Shown one piece after another: positions 1 through 13,752 of a stretch of 64,000 nucleotides of DNA (the first letter of the stretch is position 1; each line of letters begins with the position of its first letter). Location of the stretch: contig NC_135551.1 in the NCBI RefSeq assembly GCF_964340395.1, positions 6,044,463 to 6,108,462 on the forward strand, written 5' to 3'. The stretch comes from Glandiceps talaboti (Eukaryota; Hemichordata; Enteropneusta; Spengelidae). The position numbers were made by a program, and so were the translations under genes. A model generated the notes under the pieces. That model saw only the letters and a program-made list of their open reading frames with translations. It did no database searches and had not been told where the DNA came from.

Positions 1-2848
1 ATTAGCGAAATGACATGAAAAAATTTCTACTGAATAATTTGAAAAGACAATACATGCAATGTAAATATGAACACAAACACTTGTGACCTCAAATATGGGT
101 TAGAATGGAATGAATTACCGATATCACTGACGTATTTGGTCGATAATGTATGAAAGGGGTAAAATAACACGGGTTTCTCTGACTACGAAATATCTACAAG
201 ATGGGATGAGTATCTCTGAAAAAAAGTATCATTCAATTCATTGTGCACGACGTGACGAATCGCTTAATATTTTTAAAATCCATCTTCTAATTGTTATAAT
301 GGTGTGATTTCTTAGAGGATTATGAAATTTGTACTAGAAAGGTGGAGGAAGGTAACATTTTGGACATATGTGTTGAGTAAAAGGCTAGTTGAAAAGTCGT
401 GTCGTTATGATATGAAGCTTAAGGTACTACTTATCTTGTTGTATTTCGCGGTTCGTGGAATTACGCTGTGCCAGAAACCCATGTTACTGTACACCTGCAC
501 CTTTGCATCATTGGCCAGGTCAAATACGTCAGTTGCAGTTCAGTTTTATATTATGATTATATATTATCATTCTACGATCGATAATTCATTATACAGTGTA
601 TTCTGGAACATATCTCGTGTTACAAGTGTCTGTGGTGACAACTAATCTAGACTTTCAAAGTCACGGTTTCTGTGTTGTTTTTTCTCGAATTTCTGTGTTC
701 TCTTTATGGATGAGCAGTCAAATAAAACGTGTGATCTGGAATGGAAATTATAACGCTTCCACCTGTCTTTGCCCCTTGGAATGAATCACGCGAGATTTCA
801 CTATTTATTCGTAAATTTATCTACAAATCTCGGAAAAAAACAACAAACTATTTTGCTAGTCATGAGTCCTTCTACGGATAAACATCAGCAACGTACACAC
901 CACTGTAGTAACATCAGTACCGTGGGTAGTATCTTGCAAGTCTCCTTCATTCGAAGACAGCAAGTTGCAAGAATGTGAGAGTGTGAAACTCAAACAAAAA
1001 AAAGACGGAAAAAGTCGTTCAAGGTGAGGTCGCCTGCTGCATGCAGTGACTCCGAAGATGCGCTCGATCTCATTTACATCTTGTTCCTTATATTAAAACA
1101 TTTACTGATAAAACGGCAGATCACTTTTGGGAATTTCTGGTGGCCCTGAAAAACTATTAAACTAGGTACGCAATTTAAGATCCACTCTTTGAAGACCCAC
1201 TTTCAATTGTGTTCGACGTTGTATTTGGTTAAAATGTTGTTTGATATAATTATCTCATTGCACTGACACTAGCGTTATTCCGCAATTCATTTTGAAGCGA
1301 CAATTTGACTATGGAAAGAATGGCCCTGAATTTGTACCTTCGACATCAAATCCAAACTTCAATTTCCATTATAATGATAATGACAAGGAAAATCCACTGA
1401 GTTCACCTTGAGTTCCGACATACCGGAGGGCCATAAAAGTTTTGGTAGTTGGGTAAAGAAAAGGAATATTTTGTTGTGTTACTTATTTGAGAAAGCAACA
1501 TCAAATTTGTTTTTATTTAATTTTTTTTTACTTTGAATTTGACATCTTTCCGGCAACTACTTTGAAAGATATGACATTAGGCCAGAAGAAATGAAAAAGC
1601 TGTTCAACCTACCCATATATTTCTTTAGGTGATGGGCAATACATCCTCATGTTTGTTTCAAAATTAAGGAAATTTCTTTATATTTTCTGAATAGACTATA
1701 GTACAATATACATTTTAGTCTATTCCAAATTATATAATATCTTATACAGTGGTTTACTCGGCTCTCATGATGCATACAAGCATGAATTGAAATTAAATTA
1801 AGCTGTTGCATATCCAATGTGCACTAAAAAGAATTGAGCAAAAGTTTACGACCATGGGAGTGGGCTGAGCAGTCATTGGGCCATCAAATGTTTTGCTCTT
1901 TATTCGGGATTTTTGGAATCAAATTAAACTTCAGGAGAAGTCATTTACCAAGTGCACATCCGCAAAATATCTTTCAGCCTTGCCACAACAAAGTACACTA
2001 ATGTCTTCCAGATAATATGCAATTCTGGTATTTTATAACCATATTCAAGCATTGTAAGACTTTAAATTATGTCTATGGTTTGATATTTTATGCCTCTAAA
2101 TGGTCTCCTCAGTACACTGTCTTATTTTCCTTCCAATCAGTAGCAATCAAAGTGATAATTGTCTTTATCCCAAAACAAGATGGAAGGTGGCTGGCTAAGT
2201 ACCTCCCTGTATAGGATAGAGCTAATTAGAGACATCTCCTTATGCGTGTGAAATCTACATCTTGTCGAAAGTAATCTCGTTCGGAGTATTATTGTAGTTG
2301 GCTATCACTGTAATGCATCATTGTACCATATAATTGTATATCTCTACTGCAGTGTAGGTGAAATAATGGGTCCACAGCTAAAATAATGCTTGAGTTTGAT
2401 TTGGCGGGCCTTAGCATTTTTTGAGAACAGAGGGTGAGAGGAGCTGCAACATTTGTTTAACCGTGAATTGTGTACATTTCCTAACTGTAGCTATGCAGAC
2501 AAATTGCAAGAGATAGTATCAAGATGACTGAATAAGTTCTATCTAAACTCGACCTGAAATATTTTTCTCTCAGTATATATGGTTTGTTTTTACATCCTGT
2601 CAAGCATTGTGAAAAACCGAAATGAACCTACCTACCTAGATTGCCCGTTGAACAGCTTTTTCATTTTGTCTGGCCTTACATTAATTGCGTATGCTAAAAT
2701 ACATATTATGTAAATTACATGCAGATGTATGTAAATTAGCCACAAAAAAGACAAAGTTCTGCCCCCTGGCAATTTGGTCAGGCTACGGCCCTGAACACTC
2801 AATGACGAGACACGTGACTTCATCTTGTACGTGTGTTCTTCATTGCAG
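1..2848. other. No supported gene; upstream flank or intron of the aminopeptidase gene
   Basis: AT-rich sequence. The first recognisable exon of the + strand aminopeptidase starts at 2849 with a partial codon, so at least one coding exon lies further 5'. I looked here for the missing N-terminal part of the family and did not find it. The only hint is a signal-peptide-like stretch starting with ATG at 412 (Met-Lys, then a Leu/Ile/Val-rich core, then Cys), but nothing after it resembles the family. Confidence 0.5.
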
Positions 2849-5800
2849 CATACTATGATTACTACGAAAAAACATTTTACCACTCTGTGAAGGATATTAG
2901 AATGTACGCATATGACGACAACTTAATTGATAATATATGGACTGAGAGACCAAACTGTCCTGATGCAGAACCACTTTTTATACTGGATCCAGTATGGACG
3001 GGTATGTACATAAAATACTGATATATACTAGATGGCTCTATAAGCACATCATTTCTTATCTCCCAAAAAGTGTGATTGGAGCTGCTCCTCATGGGGTCAA
3101 TGTTAATGCAGGATGGAAAACCTTTACCAGGGAAAAGCTGGGTTGTTCAGTACATTCAAACTCAACCACATTTTTCTTATATGTTGTTGCAAATTTAATC
3201 AAAATCAAATCCTGACACCACAGTGGCCAGCAATTTAACTACTTAGACATCGACAACCCAAAATTGGAATAACATACACGCCTTTTCATAAATGATGAGC
3301 ATTGTTAGTCCCCGCGGACGAAGTCCGGAACGGGGACTTATGGATCGGGTTCTGTCTGTCTGTCCGTGCGTCAGTCCGTCCGTCCGCAGCTGTTTCTTGG
3401 AGATGCCTGGACCGAATTTTTTCAAACTTGGTACAGGGGCAACATACTATGGCATACATATGCACGTCAATTTGTTTTATGATACGATCCAATATGGCCG
3501 CCTAGCAACCATTTTGTTTGCGAATTTTCCCTGTCTAGAGCCATAACTCAGACATGCTTTAACAGATCTCATTCAAAGTTGGTATTAGGACAGTGTTCTA
3601 TGACATACATGTGCATATTCATTGTTGTCATGATACGATCCAATATGGCCGCCTAGCAGCCATTTTGTTTGTGAATTTTCATGTCCAAAGCCATAACTCA
3701 GACATGCTTGAACAGATCTCATTCAAAATTGGTATTAGGACAGTGTTCTATGACATACATGTGCATATCCATTTTCATTGTGATACGATCCAATATGGCT
3801 GCCTGGTAGCTATTTTGTTTGTGAATTTTCATGTCCAAAGCCATAACTCAGACATGCTTAAACAGATCTCATTCCAAGTTGGTACTAGGACAGTGTTCTA
3901 TGACATACATGTGTATATCCATTTTCGTTGTGATACGATCCAATATGGCTGCCTGCCAGCCATTTTGTTTGTGAATTTTCCATGTCCAAAGTCATAACTC
4001 AGACATGCTTGAACAGATCTCATTCAAAGTTGGTATTAGGACAGTGTTCTATGACATACATGTGCATATCCATTTTCATTGTGATACGATCCAATATGGC
4101 TGCCTGGCAGCCATTTTGTTTGCGAATTTTCATGTCCAAAGCCATAACTCAGACATGCTTGAACAGATCTCATTTAAAGTTGGTATTAGGACAGTGTTCT
4201 ATGACATACATGTGCATATTCATTTTCGTCGTGATACGATCCAATATGGCTGCCTGGCAGCCATTTTGTTTGTGAATTTTCCATGTCCAAAGCCATAACT
4301 CAGACTCCATTTTCATCGTGATATGATCCCCCATACCCAACCAATCCTTTATTGTTGGAGGCATATTCCATGTCCAACAAGCACACCCAACATATCTAAG
4401 TCTGTTTGTTTTAGGTTCACAAATGTTGTTGCGTGATCAGAGTAGTGATAATTCCTTAAAACCCAATTATAGCGGGGATTATGTCATTCTCAATGACTTG
4501 TTGCTAATGATACCAATTTGGAAATTGCATCAATATAGTGATTTGCATAAATTCACAGCTTGTGTTTCTTTCTTTTTTCTGCCATTCGTTCTGGAAACAT
4601 GATGATATATGATGGCAGGAAGAACATGGGGAAGTAAGATCCTAGAAATACGAGACGAGATGAGGAGAGAAAACGTCGACATGTTGGTTGTACATGCTCT
4701 GGACGAGAGTGCTTGTAAGTAGATGGATTATTTGACAGAAAACTGATTTCAGAGGTGTTTTTCCTGGATCCGTGAATGTGAATTAATTCTATAAGGTCCG
4801 AAAACAATTACAACGTGGCTAATATTGATTATGCAAATAATAGCAGTCCATGTCCAACTTCGAGTTTGACGGCTTTGATGAACGCAAGGTTCTTGAAGCC
4901 CCTTCACCGACTTCCGCTTCCGGTCGATACAATCCGCACCGACCATATTGGATTTGCCACTGCAATGGAACAAAACAGAAAAATAAATTACAATCTTATA
5001 CAGTGTATTCTTGACAAATATTAATTCTCATACTACATGTACACTGTCTTGCATTGAATTGTAGGGATGTACAATATGCGAGGAGTGGATATACCATACA
5101 ATCCGGTTTATTTCTCATATACAATCGTAACATTTGTCGAATCAATGTAAGTAGAATATATCTATTCCATGGTAGCAACTATCATTATTTTTTTGAAGGG
5201 TAGATGGTCAGAAGGAGGTGTGGGGGTGGGGGGGGGGTTTAGTTCATTGATACAATGATGCAAGGATCGGGGGGGGGATAGGACCGGGAAAATAAATTGA
5301 ATCTATATTGTTGATGTTGCAAGTCATTCTGCATTCAGCTGAGGACGCAGATCACTATAATGTTAGCGCAAAGACCTCTGGGAACGAAAAAGGTTGCTCA
5401 TGCGTCTATTCGTTCGTTCGTGTACGTCTGTCTGTGCATGTGTGAGTGCGTGTGTGTTTGGGATGAGTGCTGAAAAGATCGTACAACATGCATTCAATTG
5501 TGCAAGGGGACGTTTTAGCTGTCCCTTCTTATGATTAATACGTCCAGTTTCCTCCATTTTACTTACTATTGGTAGACTTGAGAATGACAACTTCCTTAAA
5601 CTATATTTTTATATACGTATTCATCAGAGTTTTTATACAGAGTGAGAAGGTGCAACCGAAAGAGATACGAGATCATTTAAAGCTAGATGAACAAGAAGAG
5701 TACTGTAATACTCTTGGTAAGCTACAGACCGAACACTGTGTCAGACACTATGATTATGAATTGTTCACTGACGAGTTATCTCGGTATTCAAATCATCCTG

Positions 5801-8800
5801 ACATTAGACGAGTATGGATAAGTGATGCTGCTAGTTATGCAATTCATAAATCAATCCAAGAGGTGAGTATTAGTAAAGTTTGTCATATTTTGTAGATATA
5901 GAATATCCCCACATTACATTGATGATGATGGAATCCAGACCCCTTTGTCAATATCAAGATCAATTTAACTTGCTATCAGTAGTTGTCTTTGGACTTCACC
6001 CAACTGCACTAGCTGTAATTGGAGAACATTGTTTGAAAGTGTTTTCTTAGGAATGACTGGCTCATAACATTGCACATCCTGCATATAGTAGTGAATGACA
6101 TACACCATTGGGTAAACGTGTTTGTGTAATTAAACACATGCTATGGTACAATAAATCCAATCAAATTGATTTTTGCGTCCGCACCCCAAAACCAGGAACC
6201 GAATGCGACTACGATTTCGACCCGTTGCTTTGCCATGTCTGGATACAGTCGACCCATGTGTAATGTATAAGTATTGACATTTTAACAATTTTCAGTGAAT
6301 GTATAGTTGGTTGTCTTGTTGAAACAATTATTCCAGTTATAGCTAATGCAGCTTTGATATCGCATTACTTGTTGTATTTTTATATCAGGGAAAGCTACTT
6401 TCGAGCTTATTTGAAATAGACTAGTTTAGAGTGATTAAAAATATCAGATTTTAGTATCACTAAATGCATGTTATCAGTACGTTCCATAGTTCTCAACATA
6501 TTTCAAAGATTACCCTTAACATTCACCCTTGCTCGGAAAAAACATACCTTACCAAGCCATAGGCCTGGGCGCTTATATCATTCGTTAGTCAACCCTGCAT
6601 CATTCGTTTGGTGGGAGACAAAACGTACACCTGTTAATACATTTAGCAGTGACCATGATTGTGTGTTGTCTTTTTGACTGCATTGCATTAAAGTACGTTT
6701 ATTGGAATTGTAAAAAGTCAGTTTTGATCCTTGGTTACTTGCCCTATCTGATAATTGTTTTGTGTACATTCACAGGATAAAATAATGATGAAGCAATCTC
6801 CGGTCATGCTAATTAAATCTATCAAGAACGCAGCAGAAATCGCAGGAATGAAGGAAGGGAATGTAAGTGAAATTCTCCTGTATTTGTGACAAACTTGATG
6901 AAAAACATATCTTCTTTCACTGACAGTCAATGGGAATGAAAAAATCGTATTTTATTTTTTAAAAAACAAAAGCACTTTTTTCTACAATATCTTGTTTTGA
7001 AGCTCTTGTTGAAACTTTCGATCTTTTTTTTTTAAATATAAAATGTACCAGAAACTCGTTTTGGAAAGATTTTTTTTTTCATCGATAACATTTTATGGTT
7101 TTGATCCACATTTGGAGTAACTGAATCCCACCATTTGTCAGTTATTATAGAAGTCTTGTCAAATTCAAATTTCTGTATTTGAAGCCTAATATATGAGACA
7201 ACTGTATTTCCCGCCAAATATAATTGGAAACGAACATCTAGGACATGATGACAACTAATAATCAATTATCTAATTTAAATATTTAAATTTAGTTAGAATA
7301 GAAGGTGAGTAAGTTAACGTCAACATCAACAGTAAACATTCGCATAGATTATAAACAAATATTTGTAAAATGTTATTTATTTGTTCAAATATCTATCATT
7401 AGAGAATGTAACGATACAGTATCAGTGTCTAATGATGATCATAATTACCCAATATTTTCAAAGGATTGTCAGAAAATGTAATTGTTTGTTTGTTTGTTTC
7501 TTTTATATGTATCTCTAGATTCAAGACGCCATTGCTGTTATCGAGTTCTACCATTGGTTGGAAGGACAGGTAGTTAATCTATTGCAGATAAAAAGACTAT
7601 CTTTCATGTTTGACATAAAATATCAGCGGAGATGTGATATATGAATTTGTTGATTGCCAATAACTTGTACGATACATTCTTAGGATAAGGGTAAACATGT
7701 GCATGGAGACAAGGACTTCAACAAGAGACATATAAACGAAAGGCAGAAGAAATGTTGTTCCGTTCACAGTCTAGATCACTTCATCCTGAATAGATTGTGT
7801 TTATCACTATTTACAGTTACCGTCCAGTGGCTATGTTTGAAACCAACATTATCTCTAAGCTATCACAGTTCGTGTAGAATGTGCAGTTTCTTTTGGTATC
7901 GTATTGAAGTTGAACAGTAACGTGAAATGGGCTGTATATAGCAGCATGTGACTACAGTTACATATTCTGTCTCAGCCCACTATAAAATCGTTCATGTGGT
8001 CTGAGGTTCTATGCATTCCTAACTGTGTATATAACGATTAATTGTATAGCGGTTCGTCAATATGTGTTGATACTGGGCAAATAACTCCATTCTTTTTTTT
8101 CATCACAGGTACCATTGGCTAACGGTGACATCAACTTACTGAGTGAATTAATTTGCGAAGAAAAGGTATTGGAATTTAGAATGTAAGTACACGTGGTCTA
8201 CATCATGTCTCTTGTCGTATGGGCATTTCTGTCCCACAAATAACAATGTTGTACAACTTGTGGAAAGTTGAGATTGTCCTGTGTTTGAAATATTTTTTTT
8301 CCGGCTGGAAATACTGATATTAAAGCGTTGTTTACTTTTAATTAACATTAATATTTAGTCGTTCACTTTTAATTAACATTAATATTTAGTGAATCTCCTG
8401 AGTCACATGACTACTTTTATCTCTCATAAAATCTCCCACAGGCAACAACCAGATTTCGTGATGGAAAGTTTTGGTCCGATTTCTGCATTTGGTCCAAACG
8501 GTGCTGTTATTCATTATAAGTGAGTATAAACCGCTGCAGATATTAAATGAATACTAGATTATTGATAATAATACCAATAATTATAGCCAAAATGCTGTAG
8601 ACTTGGAGTTTAACTCATGTATGACGATTATTACACACCCTCAGACAACTTCGAATGCAAAAGAAGCGATTGCATAGGTGTCGTGCATAGTGGGGTATGT
8701 TGAAGCAGTCATGTTGAAATGTCGATTACCAGTTAGAAAATAAACAATTGCAGCCATTAAAACCATCAAGTCCAAGTGCAATGTTTTCATTAGAAGTCTG

Positions 8801-11799
8801 TTTCTACTGCACTGCGAAATAATAGCAATGCTTATCAGTGTTCAATGTGTTTGGGCAATGGATCCTACTGGGTTTATTGTGTGTCTGTGATTGTTAGTCT
8901 AGAGTTGAAATATGTCTGTCTTTGTGTCAAAAACGTAATGTCATATGAGTCAACCACCATGTCAGGCTCATTTTTAGCTGTATGCCATTTTCCCCTCGTT
9001 ACCAAGAACGACTATTTTATTTCGGTTGCTAACTTTTTGACAGCCCATAGTAAACCACACTTCAACAGTGAACATCCCAGCTAGTAGCCTTTCGTCCCGA
9101 AATTATACTGCAGGGTTATGAAATGTTCAACAAATAAAAGTATGTTTGCAATAACGCAAACAATATTGATATAACTTCCATTCCAATGACGTCACGAATT
9201 TACATGTTTTCTGCATTATGATAAATAGCTACAATATATACCTCGAAGCTGCCATGCGCTCACAGTTATGAGTAACCTATATACGTCAGTTCTGGGCTGT
9301 CTGGACTGTTTTTTTCACTCCTGTAGACAGACCATTTACTTACACATTTGTTGAAACTCGGTCTCAACTTAGCAGTGAGTGTTTCTGAATTCTTTATCTA
9401 ACAGAGCAACACCAGAGACTAATCTTGCCATCACAGACAAAGATATGTACCTGATAGATTCTGGAGGTCAATACAAGTAAGTGTACAACCATAAAACCTG
9501 TGAATCCAACATTTGTTTACGAATAACTGTATCTGGTAAGTGAGTGCGAATGACTAAAATATTTGGAAACAGAATGATTTTAGCTCACTGAACTTTTATA
9601 TATAACTCATAAACGATCCGGTGACATAAGTTACCATACATATCAAAACAATTTGGCATTTGGGTGAAAAGGTTCATGAAGCAATTTGTGCCGATTCAAC
9701 GTATATGACTCGATCGGGGTTTCAGTTTTCCTTTTGATAGAGATATATTATTTTGGAATAAAGAAATAAGTTTAAGTTCAAAATACAATTTGGAAATCTA
9801 GCATGGCTACTTTTTATCATAGTTCTGGCATTATGTTGAATTATCCACTGGATCATTGAAGATATTGAATTAACTTACAGTCTGACTAATAACACTAATT
9901 ATTCACAGGTGTGGTACGACAACGGACACAACTAGGACATTTCACTTTGGAACACCAAGGGAGGAGCATAAGGTATGTTGTTAGTTGTGATAATTTACAG
10001 AATCGCGCAGTCCCAGACTTATTTATATGATCGATATTTCAAAACTACTACTAAAGATAGTCTACATCTTATACAATCACTTTATGCCTACTAAAGTAGG
10101 TCAGAAAAGACAAACTAATTTTAAAAAAAAGTTAGACCAACTGCAATAGTCACAGCTAGCTACACCGGGGCAGGGGGAAGAGCAATTGTCATAACTTTAA
10201 CCATATGGGAAAGGATCGGTGTTTTTTTTCCTGTAAAACGGGACATGGTAATACTTTGGACGTAGGGGTCTATGTGGGACCTGTTGGACCTCTCCACCAA
10301 ACTTCTTGAAAGAACTTCGTAAATACTTCAATTTACAAGTATTGTAACGATGAACAGATAGTTTAAGAACAACAGGCAACAACGACATGAAAAAAAAGTA
10401 TTGAGCAATTCATGTTTGTTTTCACAAGCTCCATTATGTCATACAACCAATAAGAACCAATAAGAGACTGCTATCCTACATTTCATAATAGCAAGATCGC
10501 AATTTATTTCCAACAAACAAACAAACAAACAAACAAACAAACAAACAAACAAACAAACAAACAAACAAACAAACAAACAAACAAAAAAACGTATTGCAAC
10601 TAGATGCAGATACGTGGGCGCCAATGTTTTGATGTCTGATTTGATGGCTGTACGGTGGCACTGTGAATAGTTCATTTCACAAGAAAATGTATTCACTCAT
10701 TCGTTCGTTTGTTTGTTTGTTCGTTCATTCTTTCAAGTTTGCTATCTTAAAGTGTAGCATGTGCAGTTGTTTCTGCTTGGTTCTATCAAACACAACACAT
10801 GAACACTAACATGAAACGGGCAGTAATTGAAGAATAAGCCTCTTCTTTATCTACATCATTGACGTTCAAGACATCAATATACATTTATGAAAGATTCTAG
10901 TCACACTTACCATGTTTCCACTTTTTTCTCATCTCTCTCTTTTCACTACAGCAAGCTTACACTCGTGTACTGATGGGAGCTATTGATCTATCACTGGCCA
11001 TATATCCAGAGAGAACTATGGGTAAGTTTATCAACCTTTATCTACATTGAACCTTCATAACAACAAACCAATGTAGTTAATTAATGCAGTGATTAAACTA
11101 AGTAATATCAATAACAACAACATCAAAGCATTATTTGTCCACATAGATTTGTTTTGGCTCTTTTGCTCAGGGAATCATTAGTAAATCTATTACTCTGTCC
11201 CAGTATATGTTTTATTCACCATCTAATCTCAAACGATACCCAATAATTTCAAACATTGATGTTTTCAATCAAAAATTGCTTTCATAGGTAGCAGTTTAGA
11301 CTCATTTTCTAGAAGACACTTGTGGAATATAGGCTGGGATTTCGGCCATAGTCCAGGACATGGTATTGGTGCTTGTCTCAACGTACACGAAGGTAAGACA
11401 TTACGTCATATCTGGTACACGGGCTATGCAAAACTAACAACTGTCATGAAGAATTGGGTTTTCATCGCAACTTATAACGTACGAACAACGTAGTGTTATT
11501 ACTTATCGACCCTTAATAATATCTACATCAATAAATCACCACTTAAGAACTATTGTTTAGCGACTAGCAGTTTTGTGATTTGTTTTCCACATCTGTGCTT
11601 CATGGTGGTGAAATGCTTGTCACATCACAAACTTATTACGAAAATACTCCTTGCCCACCCTCGTCAAAATACTTACCTAACTTAATGGGATTTGATTATC
11701 ATTTCAGGTCCTTCACGTATTGGAAAAGGAGGATCGAAAAATGAAGAACCATTGTTTCCTGGAATGTTTCTGTCTGACGGTAAGTACAGTAATGGAAAG

Positions 11800-11849
<50 letters not shown>

Positions 11850-12014
11850 TGGCCAGGTACAGACTGTTGGAAAGTGAGTTGATGACTATATAAAATGTTA
11901 TAGAATCTATAAAAGGGGACAGGCGTATATATATAATATAATGTAATATAATATAATATAATGCACACATGCATGCTTCCATGCACACATACATACACAC
12001 ACACATACATACAT

Positions 12015-12054
<40 letters not shown>

Positions 12055-13752
12055 TTATACATTGCTAGCCTACTGGGTTAAAATTATATTTCTTTACTTC
12101 ATCTTGTACAGAACCCGGATACTATGAAGACCATAATTTTGGTGTTCGTCTAGAGACTGTATTCATGGTAGTTGAAACACAAACTCAGGTAATACAGTTT
12201 TATCAATGTATTTAAATATGATATGATGTGATATGATATGATGTGATGTGATATGATATGATATGATGTGATGTGATGTGATGTGAGGTGAGGTGAGGTG
12301 AGGTGATGTGATGTGATGTGATGTGATGTGATGTGGTGTGGTGTGATGTGATGTGAGGTGAGGTGAGGTGATGTGATGTGATGCGATGCGATGCGATGTG
12401 ATGTGATGTGATCTGATGTGATATTATTTGACACAATGTGATGTGATAGAATCGTATACAGCACTGAACTTAAAGAACTTAGACACAATGTAACGGAATT
12501 AGTGTGATGTGTTATGGTTTAAAGTTATGTAAAATAGCGTGTTTCCATAGTAATATGAATACACAACAGTATATTTTTTATGTTGTTTAATGCGATGTAT
12601 TGTAATATAAAGTTATATGGTATAACTCAACATGGCGAACTAGTGTAACGCATCAATATTAAGCAGCGTCATTTGATACTATACAAAGTTGTGTGCTGTA
12701 AATTTATGGTATGTGATGCTATAATGTTGTGTACACCAATTGTTTATTTTCTACAGGAAAACTTTGGCAACCAAACATGGACAACTTTCGACGAAGTGGC
12801 GTTTGTACCCTTCCAATACAAACTGATCAAATTTGAAATGATGACGCCACCACAGGTCAGTATATGTACACTGGAAATCAATAAACATACTACTCTACAC
12901 CTGTCTACCGTGCACAAGCCAACTTGTACACATTAAAACAAAGAATATGAAGGTGATATGATGAGGTGATATGATGTGATGTGATGTGATGTGATGTGAT
13001 GTGATACGAGATTTACTTCTTAATCATTCTAACACGTACGTCACGACTACTCTCGCCGTCTTTGACTTGTAGTGAAAGGGCTCCTTATGTCTATCGTATT
13101 TTCCTTGATCGAACAGGGAAACGAATTCGATGAAAACATCTAAATAAACTCAAAATGCAGTTGATAACCCACGCTATTCTATATATGGTGACATTATTGA
13201 TTTGTATTTCTTATTATCCAAACTCCCCGAATTGTTTGCTTCTGTGGATGAAAATCCATGGTAGCTGTAAATTAAACTGAGTCTTCTGCATGTGTCTGTG
13301 AGTACATGTAAAAACAAATAAATGGGAGGAAATCAGTACATTTTAAATGCATGATACAAAAGTGAAATTCCTTAATTTGGTTACCATGTACTAGTAGCCA
13401 ACAAAAAAACCCGCCAATGACGTGACATGAGCTACACAGGACCAGTTTCAAGGGTTTAGTTTTATTTGGAAGTGCAGTTCTCCTCCTTCAAATCATGTAA
13501 AAACCACATTTTAACTCGTTATACATGTATATTTATATACCACAGATTGATTGGATGAACAGGTATAACCAGGAAATAAGATTCCACATTGGTGATAGGT
13601 TATATACTAAGAATAGACAAGCCTATGATTGGATGATTGAAAATACCAAACCAGTCTACGGCCGAGGTGTTTGTGGTGCCAATGGAATCATCGCCAACAC
13701 TGTCCTGGTGGTGGCGCTCTCCCTTTCTGCGTTTCTTCTGAATCAGAAGTAG
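2849..13752 (+). CDS. XPNPEP2: X-prolyl aminopeptidase 2-like (membrane aminopeptidase P), 5' part missing
   Basis: M24 metallopeptidase that removes an N-terminal residue preceding proline; the vertebrate XPNPEP2 is a GPI-anchored ectoenzyme. Sixteen exons read in frame: 2849-3001, 4619-4714, 5065-5146, 5628-5862, 6776-6862, 7519-7569, 8109-8182, 8442-8519, 9405-9476, 9909-9972, 10952-11021, 11288-11392, 11708-11779, 12112-12188, 12757-12855, 13546-13752. All have AG..GT borders and agreeing phases. Family motifs: [53 protein letters not shown]. The two Asp, one His and two Glu metal ligands can all be pointed to. The protein ends in a hydrophobic tail of about 20 residues and a short polar end, as in GPI-anchored proteins. 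About 150 N-terminal residues are missing. Oddity: there is one extra residue between the two metal-binding Asp. Introns carry many microsatellites. Confidence 0.9.
3290..4330. repeat. Dispersed element: CTGTC-rich head plus six ~150-bp tandem units
   Basis: It lies in the intron after exon 2849-3001. A head at about 3300-3410 contains a short inverted motif around GTCCCCGCGGAC and a run of CTGTCTGTCCG-type repeats. Six tandem copies of an approximately 150-bp unit follow; the marker GATACGATCCAATATGG recurs at 3481, 3632, 3782, 3932, 4083 and 4233. Open frames across the array are repeat translation, not genes. Confidence 0.9.
10512..10590. repeat. (CAAA)n microsatellite
   Basis: About 19 CAAA units in an aminopeptidase intron. 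The poly Cys/Leu/Phe/Val frame on the minus strand is repeat translation. Confidence 0.95.
11803..12052. repeat. (GT)n, (TAATA)n and (AGAC)n microsatellite cluster
   Basis: Three simple repeats in one intron: GT dinucleotides at 11803-11846, TAATA-type repeats at about 11932-11961, and ACAT then AGAC repeats at 11995-12052. Confidence 0.95.
12215..12445. repeat. (GATGT)n pentanucleotide repeat
   Basis: About 230 bp of GATGT units with GAGGT, GATAT and GATGC variants in blocks, in the intron between exons 12112-12188 and 12757-12855. A second short GATGT run lies at 12955-13005 in the next intron. Confidence 0.95.

Noticed and set aside
322-645. Open frame with a signal-peptide-like segment from 412
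   Set aside because: Could be the first exon of the aminopeptidase, but nothing after the hydrophobic core matches the family and the next exons are not found; left as a hint only.
3292-4364. Overlapping open frames of 60-134 codons
   Set aside because: They repeat with the ~150-bp tandem unit and occur in several frames; no gene.
7699-7920. Open frame after an acceptor-like AG in an aminopeptidase intron
   Set aside because: Exons 7519-7569 and 8109-8182 join directly in phase and match the family without it.
12150-12488. Ser/His/Ile-rich frames on the minus strand
   Set aside because: Translation of the GATGT repeat in an aminopeptidase intron.
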